Shown in pieces: positions 45,047 through 52,868 of a stretch of DNA of 64,000 nucleotides (its first letter is position 1; each line of letters begins with the position of its first letter). The DNA lies in the NCBI RefSeq assembly GCF_028356935.1, contig NZ_CP102798.1, positions 3,038,001 to 3,102,000 of the forward strand. The letters run 5' to 3'. The position numbers and the translations under genes are program-made. The notes under the pieces are model-generated. The model was not told the DNA's origin and did no database searches. It worked only from the letters and a program-made list of their open reading frames with translations. Source of the DNA: Lysinibacillus sp. OF-1. Lineage in GTDB: Bacteria > Bacillota > Bacilli > Bacillales_A > Planococcaceae.

Positions 45047-45415
45047 TTAAATTGTTAAACTATGAAAACTTTCAAATGTACCAACATGTTCGCCTTCATA
45101 AAATTGATTTGAGTCTAAACAGAGACGATCTGCATATATCTCACCTTCAGCATCCACCCAAGGCTTAGAGTATACATCATGACTACTTTTACAACCCATA
45201 TACATTGTTTGAATAGTTGCGTTTTCGGGAAGTTCCAAGGTTCCCCATTCATCTGCATTTTCCCATTCCAAACATTGACCTACCACAACCGATGCTTTAA
45301 ACCTTAATTTTACAGACAACCCATCACACGATTCTTTATCGCAATACAAGATTTCTTCTTTACTGTGATGAATACTATCGCAAGCATCACAAATATAAAC
45401 ATAAAGTAAATCCAT
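45047..45415 (-). CDS. Cys-rich early protein, paralogue of the 46.4-kb gene
   Basis: 122 aa. CDACDSIHHSKEE and CDKESC near the N-terminus suggest metal binding. The centre LEWENADEWGTLELPE and YSKPWVDAEGEIYADRL resemble LKWSNGAEWGKIHHP and TWTAPVINEDGEIICYRF of the protein at 46351. Function unknown. Confidence 0.65.
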   Translation of the reverse strand: MDLLYVYICDACDSIHHSKEEILYCDKESCDGLSVKLRFKASVVVGQCLEWENADEWGTLELPENATIQTMYMGCKSSHDVYSKPWVDAEGEIYADRLCLDSNQFYEGEHVGTFESFHSLTI

Positions 45416-45447
45416 CTATCTTCATCTACCTCTCTGAACAATATCTT

Positions 45448-46170
45448 TCAAGAACGATTCCTAGCTCTGATTTCTGCACGTCGTTCTTTATGCTCCTCCC
45501 AGTAACTTTCACGATAAGATTCTTTCATGCGATATTTTAGTTTTTTATCCTCTTTGAAAATTTCTAGCCAATCTTCATTCCATTTGGCTCTCAACGTAGC
45601 CATTGTGGACGGTTTAGGATTAGCGTAATGAGTTTGCACGTTATCCAGAAGCTCATCAATAGTCAGCCCTGTACGATGAAAATATAAGCATTCTTTTATT
45701 TTCTCGATTGTGAGCTTATATTCCGTTATTGTTTCTCCACCCTTAGAACCACCTATATTCATCAAATGAATTTCATCATTGATACGATCTGCAATATGAT
45801 AATGTTTGGATGGTCGTTGCCTCTTTCCCCAATGAACTATTCTTACACCATTTATTTCTGCTAAGGTTTTTCGATTTGCAGTATAATACATTAAACCAAT
45901 GCCTAATCCCTTGATCCAATCTAAGATAAATTCGCGATGTTGATTTTTCGGCTCTGGTACAAGAATAAATACATAATCAACTAGGCCCTTGCGACTTATT
46001 GCTTGCTCAATCACTTTGAAATTCAGCGATGTTTTCATTTCTACACCTACATAAACGTTTCCATGTTTGCCTACCACATCAATATCACTGACCTCAGCAT
46101 ATACTTGCTGGCAACCCATTTTTTGATACAAGAACTCCTTTAATGGTTCAAATAAATCAGATTCTTTCAC
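45448..46170 (-). CDS. Putative PD-(D/E)XK nuclease
   Basis: 240 aa with a GTG start fixed by AAGGAGGG 7 nt upstream. The N-terminal half has a nuclease-like core: E in DLFEPLKEFLYQKMG, D in VSDIDVVG, and VGVEMKTSLN giving the D...ExK pattern near residues 30-52. The C-terminal half is helical and very basic (ERRAEIRARNRS). It may act as a resolvase or recombination nuclease; the substrate is unknown. Confidence 0.6.
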   Translation of the reverse strand: MKESDLFEPLKEFLYQKMGCQQVYAEVSDIDVVGKHGNVYVGVEMKTSLNFKVIEQAISRKGLVDYVFILVPEPKNQHREFILDWIKGLGIGLMYYTANRKTLAEINGVRIVHWGKRQRPSKHYHIADRINDEIHLMNIGGSKGGETITEYKLTIEKIKECLYFHRTGLTIDELLDNVQTHYANPKPSTMATLRAKWNEDWLEIFKEDKKLKYRMKESYRESYWEEHKERRAEIRARNRS

Positions 46171-46350
46171 GCTATCACCCTCCTTCCTGACGCCTTCCTC
46201 AAAATAATGTATAGGTAATCTTATTTTGCATAAATTAAAATCGAGTGTTTCGCACACACTTGCCGTGGCGTTAGTTGACCGCCACTGCCTCTCTCTTTTC
46301 AGGGTCACTACCAGCTCAGTGACCCTTTTTCCGCTTCTGAATCTCTAACG
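46171..46350 (-). other. Structured intergenic segment
   Basis: 180 bp without a supported gene. In the transcribed strand it can form GTGGCG/CGCCAC and AGTGT/ACACT stems as well as the hairpin at 46301. Possibly a leader or small RNA. Confidence 0.4.
46301..46330 (+). terminator. Plus-strand terminator-like hairpin inside the early operon
   Basis: Perfect nine-base arms AGGGTCACT/AGTGACCCT and T5 on the plus strand. In the operon direction the following bases are not T-rich. Confidence 0.6.
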
Positions 46351-46719
46351 TTAGCCGAATTTACAGGTATCAATTCCGTTATACAAACCTAAATTCTCGC
46401 AGCCATCATCAAAAGCCCAACATCCTTCGTCTTGGTCAAATCTGTAACAAATGATTTCGCCATCTTCATTGATTACAGGAGCAGTCCATGTGTCATAGCA
46501 AGGTCTTTCAGGATTCCAGTAAGTCATTACTTCTCCTAAATGGGGATGATGGATTTTACCCCATTCAGCCCCATTAGACCATTTCAATTCCTTTCCCACC
46601 TCTGCTGTAGCGTAATGAACTGTTTTACAATTACACTCATTTTCATGCCAAGTATCTTTCTCTGAAAAAAGCACCTCATTTTCTTTGCAAAGATATATTT
46701 TTACTTTTACAACGTCCAT
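46351..46719 (-). CDS. Cys-rich early protein, paralogue of the 45.0-kb gene
   Basis: 122 aa. HENECNCKTVHY near residue 25 is Cys/His-rich. It shares the EWGxxxxP and W-x2-P-V-I/V-x-x-E-G-E-I segments with the protein at 45047. The ATG overlaps the stop of the preceding gene (TGATG). Function unknown. Confidence 0.65.
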   Translation of the reverse strand: MDVVKVKIYLCKENEVLFSEKDTWHENECNCKTVHYATAEVGKELKWSNGAEWGKIHHPHLGEVMTYWNPERPCYDTWTAPVINEDGEIICYRFDQDEGCWAFDDGCENLGLYNGIDTCKFG

Positions 46720-46943
46720 CACCAATGCCCCACCCCACTAGAACGCATTTCACTAGCCTCTTTTTGTTTTTTAGACTTTGAAATATTTTTAGGTTGGCCA
46801 TATTTCTCTTTTACTTCCTCTCGAGTCATACCATGTTCAATTCGACAATGGGCTGCTGTAATAACGATACCTATATGGTTGCAACCCTCAACAGGACACT
46901 TAATATATCCTCCTTGTGTAGCACTCCAGTACAGTCCTGCCAT
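46719..46943 (-). CDS. MucR/Ros-like small zinc protein
   Basis: 74 aa. CPVEGCNHIG and AAHCRIEHGMTREEVKEKYG give a Cys/His set followed by the HGMTxEEY-type motif of MucR-like proteins. Could bind DNA or be structural. Start overlaps the stop of the DUF3102 gene. Confidence 0.65.
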   Translation of the reverse strand: MAGLYWSATQGGYIKCPVEGCNHIGIVITAAHCRIEHGMTREEVKEKYGQPKNISKSKKQKEASEMRSSGVGHW

Positions 46944-47800
46944 CATGACACCCCTCCCTCTAAGGTAGCGCGCATTTTGTCCATCAATTTATGAACAGCA
47001 TTTGTATACTTGGCCTTAGTTTCGCTATCCCCAATTCCGTCAAGCGAGCGCAATGTTAAATCAAATTCGTTTACCAATGACTCAAAACGGATTTTGAATT
47101 TTATCTCCGCAGGATCCGTTGACTCATTCATTTTGCTCCGAAGATGGTCCAACTCTTTTTGAATATCTTCTGGCACAACTTCAACAGTTGCCGCTTCGAT
47201 TGGTTTGGCTTTCAAGCTCTCTTCTAACTTTTTCGCCCTGGACTCAGCAACGGCCAGCTCTTGCGTTAACCTATTAATCTCTTTTTCCGAAACCTCATTC
47301 TCAACAGATTGTTCTTGAGCATTTTCTAACTGTTGTTTAAGGTCCTGAATATCCTTTTCTAACAGACTCTTTTCTTTTATGGCATCCGCTTCACGCTTGG
47401 CCATTTCTTTTTCAAGTTTCTGTTTCTCCTTAATCACCTTTTGAAGCTCTCGTGTAGACATTTCATCAACATCGTTTTCTTGCAAAAATACCTCTCGATC
47501 TTCCGCATCGATTCCTAATAAGGCAACCGCTTTTGAATAACTCAAATTCCCAAACGCTTGGGAATTTGAACTATACTCTACATGGATTTGCATTAAGTTA
47601 TTCGCCGTTGATTGGCTGTACTCTACATTTTCTTTTAACCAATTGCCCCACTCACCATGAGGTAGTTGCTCTTTAGCCTCAATAAGTCTTTTTCCTATTT
47701 CAGAAGATGCCTGCAGCATCATTGTTTGTGTTTGAAATTTAATGGCATTTATCTCAGCTGCAATAACATCAGTAGATCGTTCCGTGATTAATTGCGTCAT
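46943..47800 (-). CDS. DUF3102 protein
   Basis: 285 aa. The N-terminal DUF3102 domain (about 1-125) has IGKRLIEAKEQLPHGEWGNW and YSQSTANNLMQIHVEY. A long coiled coil (about 120-215) and a helical C-terminus follow. The family is common in phages and mobile elements; its biochemical role is not established. Codons 78-86 carry a 27-bp palindrome that recurs at 21725. It overlaps the PcfJ-like gene by 4 nt. Confidence 0.85.
   Translation of the reverse strand: MTQLITERSTDVIAAEINAIKFQTQTMMLQASSEIGKRLIEAKEQLPHGEWGNWLKENVEYSQSTANNLMQIHVEYSSNSQAFGNLSYSKAVALLGIDAEDREVFLQENDVDEMSTRELQKVIKEKQKLEKEMAKREADAIKEKSLLEKDIQDLKQQLENAQEQSVENEVSEKEINRLTQELAVAESRAKKLEESLKAKPIEAATVEVVPEDIQKELDHLRSKMNESTDPAEIKFKIRFESLVNEFDLTLRSLDGIGDSETKAKYTNAVHKLMDKMRATLEGGVS
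47542..47568. repeat. 27-bp palindromic site, copy 2 (inside the DUF3102 gene)
   Basis: Twelve-base arms TCAAATTCCCAA and TTGGGAATTTGA around ACGC, a perfect inverted repeat within coding sequence. 26 of 27 bases match 21725-21751. Confidence 0.92.
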
Positions 47801-49320
47801 ACCACTTCCCTCACTTTCGTTTTTTTGAACATGACTTCTTCGAACACTTCCATTAATTTATTAACCTCATCGGTTGGTGGATCATTATCGAAACCCCTAA
47901 CCTGTCTAACACCTTTCTTTTTTACATCTAATTCAGCCGTATAGAACGGAATGTAGGGAGTACATTTTTTTCGAATAGCAAATAAATCCGTTTTCCCTTC
48001 CGCATAACTTTTCATGTAATTTCTAGCGACACAGTGTTCAAGTACTTTCCCTTCTTCTACTATTTCTTTGCTATTAAAGAATGGACGTATAATAAGGCCT
48101 GAATATTCAAATTCATATTTACTCAATTCCTCGACCCTTTTAGTTATTTTTTCATTTAAAGCAGCATCTTCTATAGCTTTAATTTGGCCCGTTGTTTGTT
48201 GGTGAGCTTCATGTAGGTTTTTAGGAAAAAATAGCCTCTCATTGAGTTTCATATCGAGTTGTTGACATGCATCTAAATAATCTAACCATTCTACAAACAC
48301 ATAACCCGCAAAGTAACTTTTGCTCCGCTTTGCCTGTTTCAACGCATAAGTAAGTATTTTTTGAAGTGAAGCGTGTTCTCTCAATTTCTTGATGTCATCA
48401 ACCCTACTATTCAACCCTAGTTGCGAACAAATATCCCCCACTTCTTCTACTTTCACCCTTGACTTTTCACCCCTTAATTGTTGCAAGATGTAAAGCCAGC
48501 TTGTTTCCCAAGAATGACTGCTATCTCTAATAGCCCGTATATCAGATTTATTCAGTTTAAACAAACCTTCAAGTGACTTCGCTCGCCAATTGACTGTCCT
48601 ATAGGTGTTTCTCCCAGTTAATTTACTTTCAACAACGGATTTGAGACCAAATTTCGTTAATAATTCAACGGATGGATACTTACTAGCTAGACCGAAAAAC
48701 TTCAATAAATCATAATTTGTGTATTTTTCCCATTGACTGTAATGTAACGTTGTATTTTTTACAGCTTCTTGGATATTTTTTATACTTTCGTATTTTTTCA
48801 TGTTTGTCGAAGGTGAAAATGTTGTTTTCTGCTTGTATACATTAACCTTTCCAGCGAAAGAACGTAGAGTAAACATTGTTGTTTCTTCTGGCCCAAAAAT
48901 ATAATAAATCTTATCAAAAAACTTAGTTTCAACCTTGGTATAATCACCAGAATAATTCCTAGCGACATAAATTCGTCTCGCGATCAAAACACTTGAGTCC
49001 ATGGCGGATTTCTCATACCATTCCACATAAGCAGCATCATAAAGTTTAGAACGCCCTCTACCAGCTTGTTTAACCATACATCTCGAATTGCATTTCTCAC
49101 ATTTTCGTAATTCATTGTGTTTAAATTTGTTATCTTTATCTTCAGAATTGCTATAGAAAGATTGTTTACAGTGTGTGCAATAGCATTGTTGTAACCCCGC
49201 TACCGTTTTTACAAATAAATATCGACTGCTTTTTAACACATCTTCAATAACGTACTCTTTAAGTTCCTCGCTAACAGAGGTAGGGAAATGAGCTAATAAA
49301 CGCTTTGCTTCTTCCTTCAT
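47797..49320 (-). CDS. PcfJ-like protein
   Basis: 507 aa. A zinc-ribbon region near residues 47-82 (CTHCKQ ... CEKCNSRC) is followed by a long middle part and a C-terminal PcfJ-type core (about 415-490: EGKVLEHCVARNYM, PFYTAELDV, VRQVRGFDN). PcfJ is encoded on conjugative plasmid pCF10 and in many Firmicute phages beside PcfK. The role is unknown. Confidence 0.85.
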   Translation of the reverse strand: MKEEAKRLLAHFPTSVSEELKEYVIEDVLKSSRYLFVKTVAGLQQCYCTHCKQSFYSNSEDKDNKFKHNELRKCEKCNSRCMVKQAGRGRSKLYDAAYVEWYEKSAMDSSVLIARRIYVARNYSGDYTKVETKFFDKIYYIFGPEETTMFTLRSFAGKVNVYKQKTTFSPSTNMKKYESIKNIQEAVKNTTLHYSQWEKYTNYDLLKFFGLASKYPSVELLTKFGLKSVVESKLTGRNTYRTVNWRAKSLEGLFKLNKSDIRAIRDSSHSWETSWLYILQQLRGEKSRVKVEEVGDICSQLGLNSRVDDIKKLREHASLQKILTYALKQAKRSKSYFAGYVFVEWLDYLDACQQLDMKLNERLFFPKNLHEAHQQTTGQIKAIEDAALNEKITKRVEELSKYEFEYSGLIIRPFFNSKEIVEEGKVLEHCVARNYMKSYAEGKTDLFAIRKKCTPYIPFYTAELDVKKKGVRQVRGFDNDPPTDEVNKLMEVFEEVMFKKTKVREVV

Positions 49321-49335
49321 AAATAATTCACCTCC

Positions 49336-49806
49336 TTACAGAAATTCATCTAGCGAAGCTTCAAAACGTGGGGCTGCTCCACCTGATAAATTAACTGAAT
49401 TAGTAGCTTTCGGAACGTCTATTTGTTTAATTGGTTTGTCGCCTGTAGTGATGTCAAAATATTTAAGTACAATCTCAAAACCTTGATCACTAGTTAACAC
49501 TCCGCAATTATTCACTTGTGCCTTTTCAGCTTCCTTACGCACTTCCTTCATGCTGCCAATGATCGTTTTACCTTCAGCCATAAACTTTTCAGCTGACGAT
49601 GGATTGTCCTTTAAAAAATCCATCAGAAAATTACCTACTGCCGCAATATATGGATTAACCCTTTCCACTCTAAGTTCTGCGCCTAATTTCGCCATCGCTT
49701 GTTCAACCATCTTTAATGCCTCCTGTTCCTTCTCCTGGTAATCCGCTTCAAAAATGTTCATTTGCCCTTCCTGAATCATTTCAATGTGATGGTCCTTCTT
49801 CTCCAT
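49336..49806 (-). CDS. PcfK-like protein
   Basis: 156 aa starting MEKKDHHIEMIQEG, chosen because GGAGG is 8 nt upstream. The centre VGNFLMDFLKDNPSSAEKFM and the end DQGFEIVLKYFDI match the PcfK-like pattern. It overlaps the rep gene by 26 nt and is followed by the PcfJ-like gene. Confidence 0.75.
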   Translation of the reverse strand: MEKKDHHIEMIQEGQMNIFEADYQEKEQEALKMVEQAMAKLGAELRVERVNPYIAAVGNFLMDFLKDNPSSAEKFMAEGKTIIGSMKEVRKEAEKAQVNNCGVLTSDQGFEIVLKYFDITTGDKPIKQIDVPKATNSVNLSGGAAPRFEASLDEFL

Positions 49807-50710
49807 CCTTATCGCCTCCACGATTAATTTTTCTTTTGATAGGGCTATCAATCCGCTTCATTCGCACATATAGGTACGCCCCACTCACAAACTCGCTATA
49901 GTTAACCTGTATGTCATTGAATTTGTAGCCTTTATACATTTTTTCGAATAGTTCCTGTGCACAGATTTCTTCAGTAGCAATACGTTCAGCACGCTTACGA
50001 GTCATTTTGCTATCAGCAATCGACACCTTGGGCTCTTTCAGATTTCTGCTAACTGTATAACGTTTTGTAGGATTCTTGCTCTTGTCCTTTGTGATGTAAC
50101 GCACTAATCCTTCTAGCCCAAAATCATTAGGCTGTAATCTACGTGTTTGAACTATGCCCCCGTTATTCCATAAATCTTCTGCTACATCCCTACTAGGAAA
50201 GTTTGTAATCATATGATGATGAACACGCACTTTTTTTCCTGCATTATCAAACTCTGTTACATAGATATATTTCAACTCAAAATTTTCATATTTCTTCTGC
50301 TTCTTTAGCCAACGTTTTAGACGTCTAATAAAATTTTGCATATCTTTTTTCGCTTGTTCATGATCAGCAGGCAATTTCCCATCCGAATATGTCCAAGTTG
50401 CCCACATATCCTTATCAGTGAAGTTAACGTGCGCCTTTCTGATTAATCGTTTTTTAGTATTTTTGTCATTCAGATTTTGTTGAGACTTGCTGCTACTACC
50501 TTCCTTTTTACCGCGCTTTCCTACTGGAATAGCCCAAATTGGGTATGCTTCTACCTCCAACATATCTCCACTTCTTATTGTTTTTACGCGATACTTACTA
50601 ACTTGCTTATCACGTAATCTCTCAATACGCTCCTCAATGCTATCTTCATAAGCGCTACTATCTATCGCAAATAGATCTTCATAATCTTCCGCACTATATT
50701 GTTGCATCAT
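49781..50710 (-). CDS. rep: HUH-type replication initiator (rolling-circle Rep-like)
   Basis: 309 aa. Motif II is HHH at residues 164-166 (VRVHHHMITN) and the candidate catalytic tyrosine is Y205 in GLVRYITKDK, giving the single-Tyr Y-x3-K pattern. YIYVTEFD before the HUH is the usual strand. Such proteins nick one strand at the origin and start rolling-circle synthesis; P2 gpA is a functional analogue. It leads the PcfK-PcfJ-DUF3102 genes. Confidence 0.88.
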   Translation of the reverse strand: MMQQYSAEDYEDLFAIDSSAYEDSIEERIERLRDKQVSKYRVKTIRSGDMLEVEAYPIWAIPVGKRGKKEGSSSKSQQNLNDKNTKKRLIRKAHVNFTDKDMWATWTYSDGKLPADHEQAKKDMQNFIRRLKRWLKKQKKYENFELKYIYVTEFDNAGKKVRVHHHMITNFPSRDVAEDLWNNGGIVQTRRLQPNDFGLEGLVRYITKDKSKNPTKRYTVSRNLKEPKVSIADSKMTRKRAERIATEEICAQELFEKMYKGYKFNDIQVNYSEFVSGAYLYVRMKRIDSPIKRKINRGGDKDGEEGPSH

Positions 50711-50865
50711 GGTGTAATCCTCCTAACCACTTATCTAATCTACTAACTACCTGTTGGATATTTATGGTTGGTCGTAAACTTAATACCCATTACAAGTCCG
50801 CTAATTGACTAGTGCTACAATACGTGCTATTCTGAAAATAGGTTATATAGCAATAGTCAAAAAAG

Positions 50866-50901
50866 AGCCGCGCTTACTTTTTCCAGGAGTCCAGTACGGC
50901 T
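50866..50901 (+). terminator. AGCCG/CGGCT hairpin upstream of rep
   Basis: Short stem with a long loop and T7 on the plus strand and T6 on the minus strand. Bidirectional, weak. The gap 50711-50951 has no supported gene. Confidence 0.45.
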
Positions 50902-50919
50902 TTTTTTATTTCTGTTTTT

Positions 50920-50947
50920 AAGCCTTAGCGACACTCTGCAAAGGCTT
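50920..50947 (-). terminator. Hairpin 3' of the DUF6906-like gene
   Basis: AAGCCTT/AAGGCTT arms followed by an A/T-rich tail; 5 nt after the stop codon. Confidence 0.45.
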
Positions 50948-50951
50948 TTAT

Positions 50952-51107
50952 TCATGGTGCTGGTATAACGCGTGTTCGCCCTGTGAATCGATGAACAATC
51001 AACCAACTTTCAACTTGTTTCTTACAAATTAGCCAGTTATCAGGATTCAACCTTAAACTAGCAATATGCATTTTTTGTTTTCTTGTTAAATTGTGACCTT
51101 GTTTCAT
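50952..51107 (-). CDS. DUF6906-like small phage protein
   Basis: 51-aa protein MKQGHNLTRKQKMHIASLRL... ending HRFTGRTRVIPAP. LNPDNWLI and the HRxTGxTRxI end are characteristic of this small phage family. GAAGGGGG lies before the ATG. Basic, possibly RNA- or DNA-binding. Confidence 0.75.
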   Translation of the reverse strand: MKQGHNLTRKQKMHIASLRLNPDNWLICKKQVESWLIVHRFTGRTRVIPAP

Positions 51108-51196
51108 TAGTAGACACCCCCTTCCAATTTTCGGATGGCAGTTACTAGACACTAACTCTGCTTCTTGTTATACTTTCATTAAGTCAAATTTCGTTT

Positions 51197-51232
51197 GCTG
51201 TTTAATCGTTGGAGCGATTAAGCAGCTTTTTT
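51197..51232 (+). terminator. Strong plus-strand terminator inside the early operon
   Basis: GCTGTTTAATCG-TTGGAG-CGATTAAGCAGC (one G-U) followed by T6 on the plus strand. No plus-strand gene precedes it. Confidence 0.65.
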
Positions 51233-51238
51233 ATGCCT

Positions 51239-51589
51239 TTAACTAGGACTTGCATCATACTTCACCACTTTAGACTCTTTCCCTCGTTTTTCTAGTTGAC
51301 TAGCAATCTCAAACAATTTATTTCTTCGATATGCTTTAACCTGATTTTCTAATCGATTGATATAATCAGCTCTTTTTCTCAGAGCATCGATCCGCTCCTT
51401 CGCTAAATCAAAGTCACCTCTGCGAAAATGGTGATTAATCGCTGTTATTAAATCCTTGCAGCATGCATTTTCTTTTGCTAATTCCAGTTCCAGTACATCA
51501 AATCCACCTATAACTTTTTTATTTACAAAATCCACAAACACCAGGTTTCTCAATGCCTGTCTATAAGCATTTTGTAATTGTCCTAACAT
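51239..51589 (-). CDS. Hypothetical early protein
   Basis: 116 aa, helical and basic (NHHFRRGDFDLAKERIDALR; RLENQVKAYRRNKLF). Common type of early protein in Bacillus phages, no function known. The start overlaps the end of the 57-aa gene upstream. Confidence 0.65.
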   Translation of the reverse strand: MLGQLQNAYRQALRNLVFVDFVNKKVIGGFDVLELELAKENACCKDLITAINHHFRRGDFDLAKERIDALRKRADYINRLENQVKAYRRNKLFEIASQLEKRGKESKVVKYDASPS

Positions 51590-51756
51590 TCTTGTTCCTC
51601 CAATACTTTTTTAGATGGAACAGGGGAAACCATACATCCAATATTTAAAGGTTTCATATTTTTAATTGCTTCATTCAACTGTTCCTCATTGAAAATTCCG
51701 TATTTTTCTAATGCTTTTTTGATTTTTTCTAGTTGAGTTTTCTCTACAGCTTTCAT
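51583..51756 (-). CDS. Small early protein (57 aa)
   Basis: MKAVEKTQLEKIKKALEKYG... with GGGAGG 6 nt before the ATG. Lys/Glu-rich helix, then NMKPLNIGCMVSPVPSKK. The stop lies within the next gene start, so translation is coupled. Unknown function. Confidence 0.65.
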   Translation of the reverse strand: MKAVEKTQLEKIKKALEKYGIFNEEQLNEAIKNMKPLNIGCMVSPVPSKKVLEEQEC

Positions 51757-51819
51757 TTTTTACCTCCCGAAAAGGATTTGACGTTGCTACCGTCCCTTCA
51801 GCTATGAGTCCGAATATTT

Positions 51820-51989
51820 ATACCGTCATTGGCTCGGTATCACAGCGCATTAGTTTTTTATGTATGATGTTTCACATCAAGCAACTTGTAAATTATCAAC
51901 ATGAGGGTCAAGCCCTTTTTACAAGTTGCTTGACATGAGCGAGCATTGTACTCGCAAATGTCTCTTGTTTTTTATCCTTACAAAACAAG
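51820..51989 (-). promoter_or_regulatory. Densely structured non-coding segment, candidate origin or RNA element
   Basis: Five hairpins in 170 bp: ATACCG/CGGTAT (51820-51840), TGATGT/ACATCA (51865-51879), a perfect 16-bp stem TCAAGCAACTTGTAAA (51877-51892 with 51918-51933), GACAT-GCGAG/CTCGC-ATGTC (51932-51962), CTTGTTTT/AAAACAAG (51964-51989). Neighbouring stems share bases. It lies in the early operon between two small genes; the gap 51757-52032 has no frame with an SD. Confidence 0.55.
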
Positions 51990-52032
51990 TCATTCCTATT
52001 TTTCCAACTCAAGCATCTCAACTCATTCATTC

Positions 52033-52188
52033 TTAGGACACTTTTTCTTTTTTATCTTCTTTTAGTGATTGTTCTAACATCATCCCTGTCATTACCCCTC
52101 TAGTAAGATTCAATTGATCTTCATTCAATTTCAGAAATAGCTCTAGAACTTCTTTCATAACCTCTTCTTTTTTACTGTTCTTTTTCAT
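52033..52188 (-). CDS. Small early protein (51 aa), first gene of the early operon
   Basis: MKKNSKKEEVMKEVLELFLK... with AAAGGAG 8 nt before the ATG. Amphipathic helix followed by a charged tail. It is the first gene behind the leftward early promoter and so could be Cro-like in timing, but it has no evident HTH. Confidence 0.65.
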   Translation of the reverse strand: MKKNSKKEEVMKEVLELFLKLNEDQLNLTRGVMTGMMLEQSLKEDKKEKVS

Positions 52189-52328
52189 TTATTTCACTCC
52201 TTTCACTCAGATTTAATAAAATCGCCTCTTTACCTAACTAATAACCAACTCATACAATCACCTCTGGTATAGATAGTTTTTGTATCTTCTTAAAATATTT
52301 AGTAAGCATTGGGTTGTTGTAACTCTTT

Positions 52329-52412
52329 GAAATAAATATATATTTCTTAGAATTAAAAGTCAACTCTTTTTCTATTAAAAATATTGCTAAGAAATATTTC
52401 ATAAGGTACTAT
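52329..52412. promoter_or_regulatory. Lysis-lysogeny switch: divergent promoters and operators
   Basis: Leftward: TTGACT (52363-52358), 17 bp, TATATT (52340-52335). Rightward to the repressor gene: TTGCTA (52384-52389), 17 bp, TACTAT (52407-52412). Palindromes GAAATA-N6-TATTTC (52329-52346) and GAAATATTTC (52391-52400) overlap each promoter, within an 11-bp inverted repeat ATATTTCTTAG/CTAAGAAATAT. Confidence 0.75.
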
Positions 52413-52437
52413 TATAAAAAAAGGGGGTGGGTCTAAC

Positions 52438-52803
52438 TTGAATGAGCGTCTAAAACTACTTAGAAAACACTTGGGATTTACTCAAGCAGAAATGGCTGAA
52501 AAAATGAATTTGTCTCAAACACATATTTCCGCTTTAGAAAACGGATCAAAGGGAATAACAGATAGATTGATAGACGATATCTGTCGTATTTTTTATGTCA
52601 ATGAAGAGTGGTTACGTACTGAAAAAGGTGATATGTTTGCAGAACAAGCTATTGACGAGGAATTTGCTGAACTTATTGCTGAAGCGACTTTAAAGGGGAA
52701 TGACAGTATTAAAGAGTTAATGATTATGGCAAATAAATTGAATGATAGACAGTTAAAAATCTTAGTGAATTTCTTAGAAACAATGATAGAAGATAAAAAA
52801 TAG
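52438..52803 (+). CDS. CI-like phage repressor without peptidase domain
   Basis: 121 aa. The N-terminal HTH_3 domain (about 1-60: FTQAEMAEKMNLSQTHISAL) is followed by a helical C-terminus (RQLKILVNFLETM) for dimerisation. There is no S24 autocleavage domain. TTG start with GGGGGTG 8 nt upstream; the nearby ATG is out of frame. Divergent from the early operon. Confidence 0.88.
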   Translation: MNERLKLLRKHLGFTQAEMAEKMNLSQTHISALENGSKGITDRLIDDICRIFYVNEEWLRTEKGDMFAEQAIDEEFAELIAEATLKGNDSIKELMIMANKLNDRQLKILVNFLETMIEDKK

Positions 52804-52868
52804 TAGATTTTTTATATCCCAAATTAGAACTAATTCTTAATTGTTAAAATTATTAACAAGAACAAAAA

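Noticed and set aside
50711..50865. Small gene upstream of rep
   Set aside because: The only frame (15 aa) has no SD.
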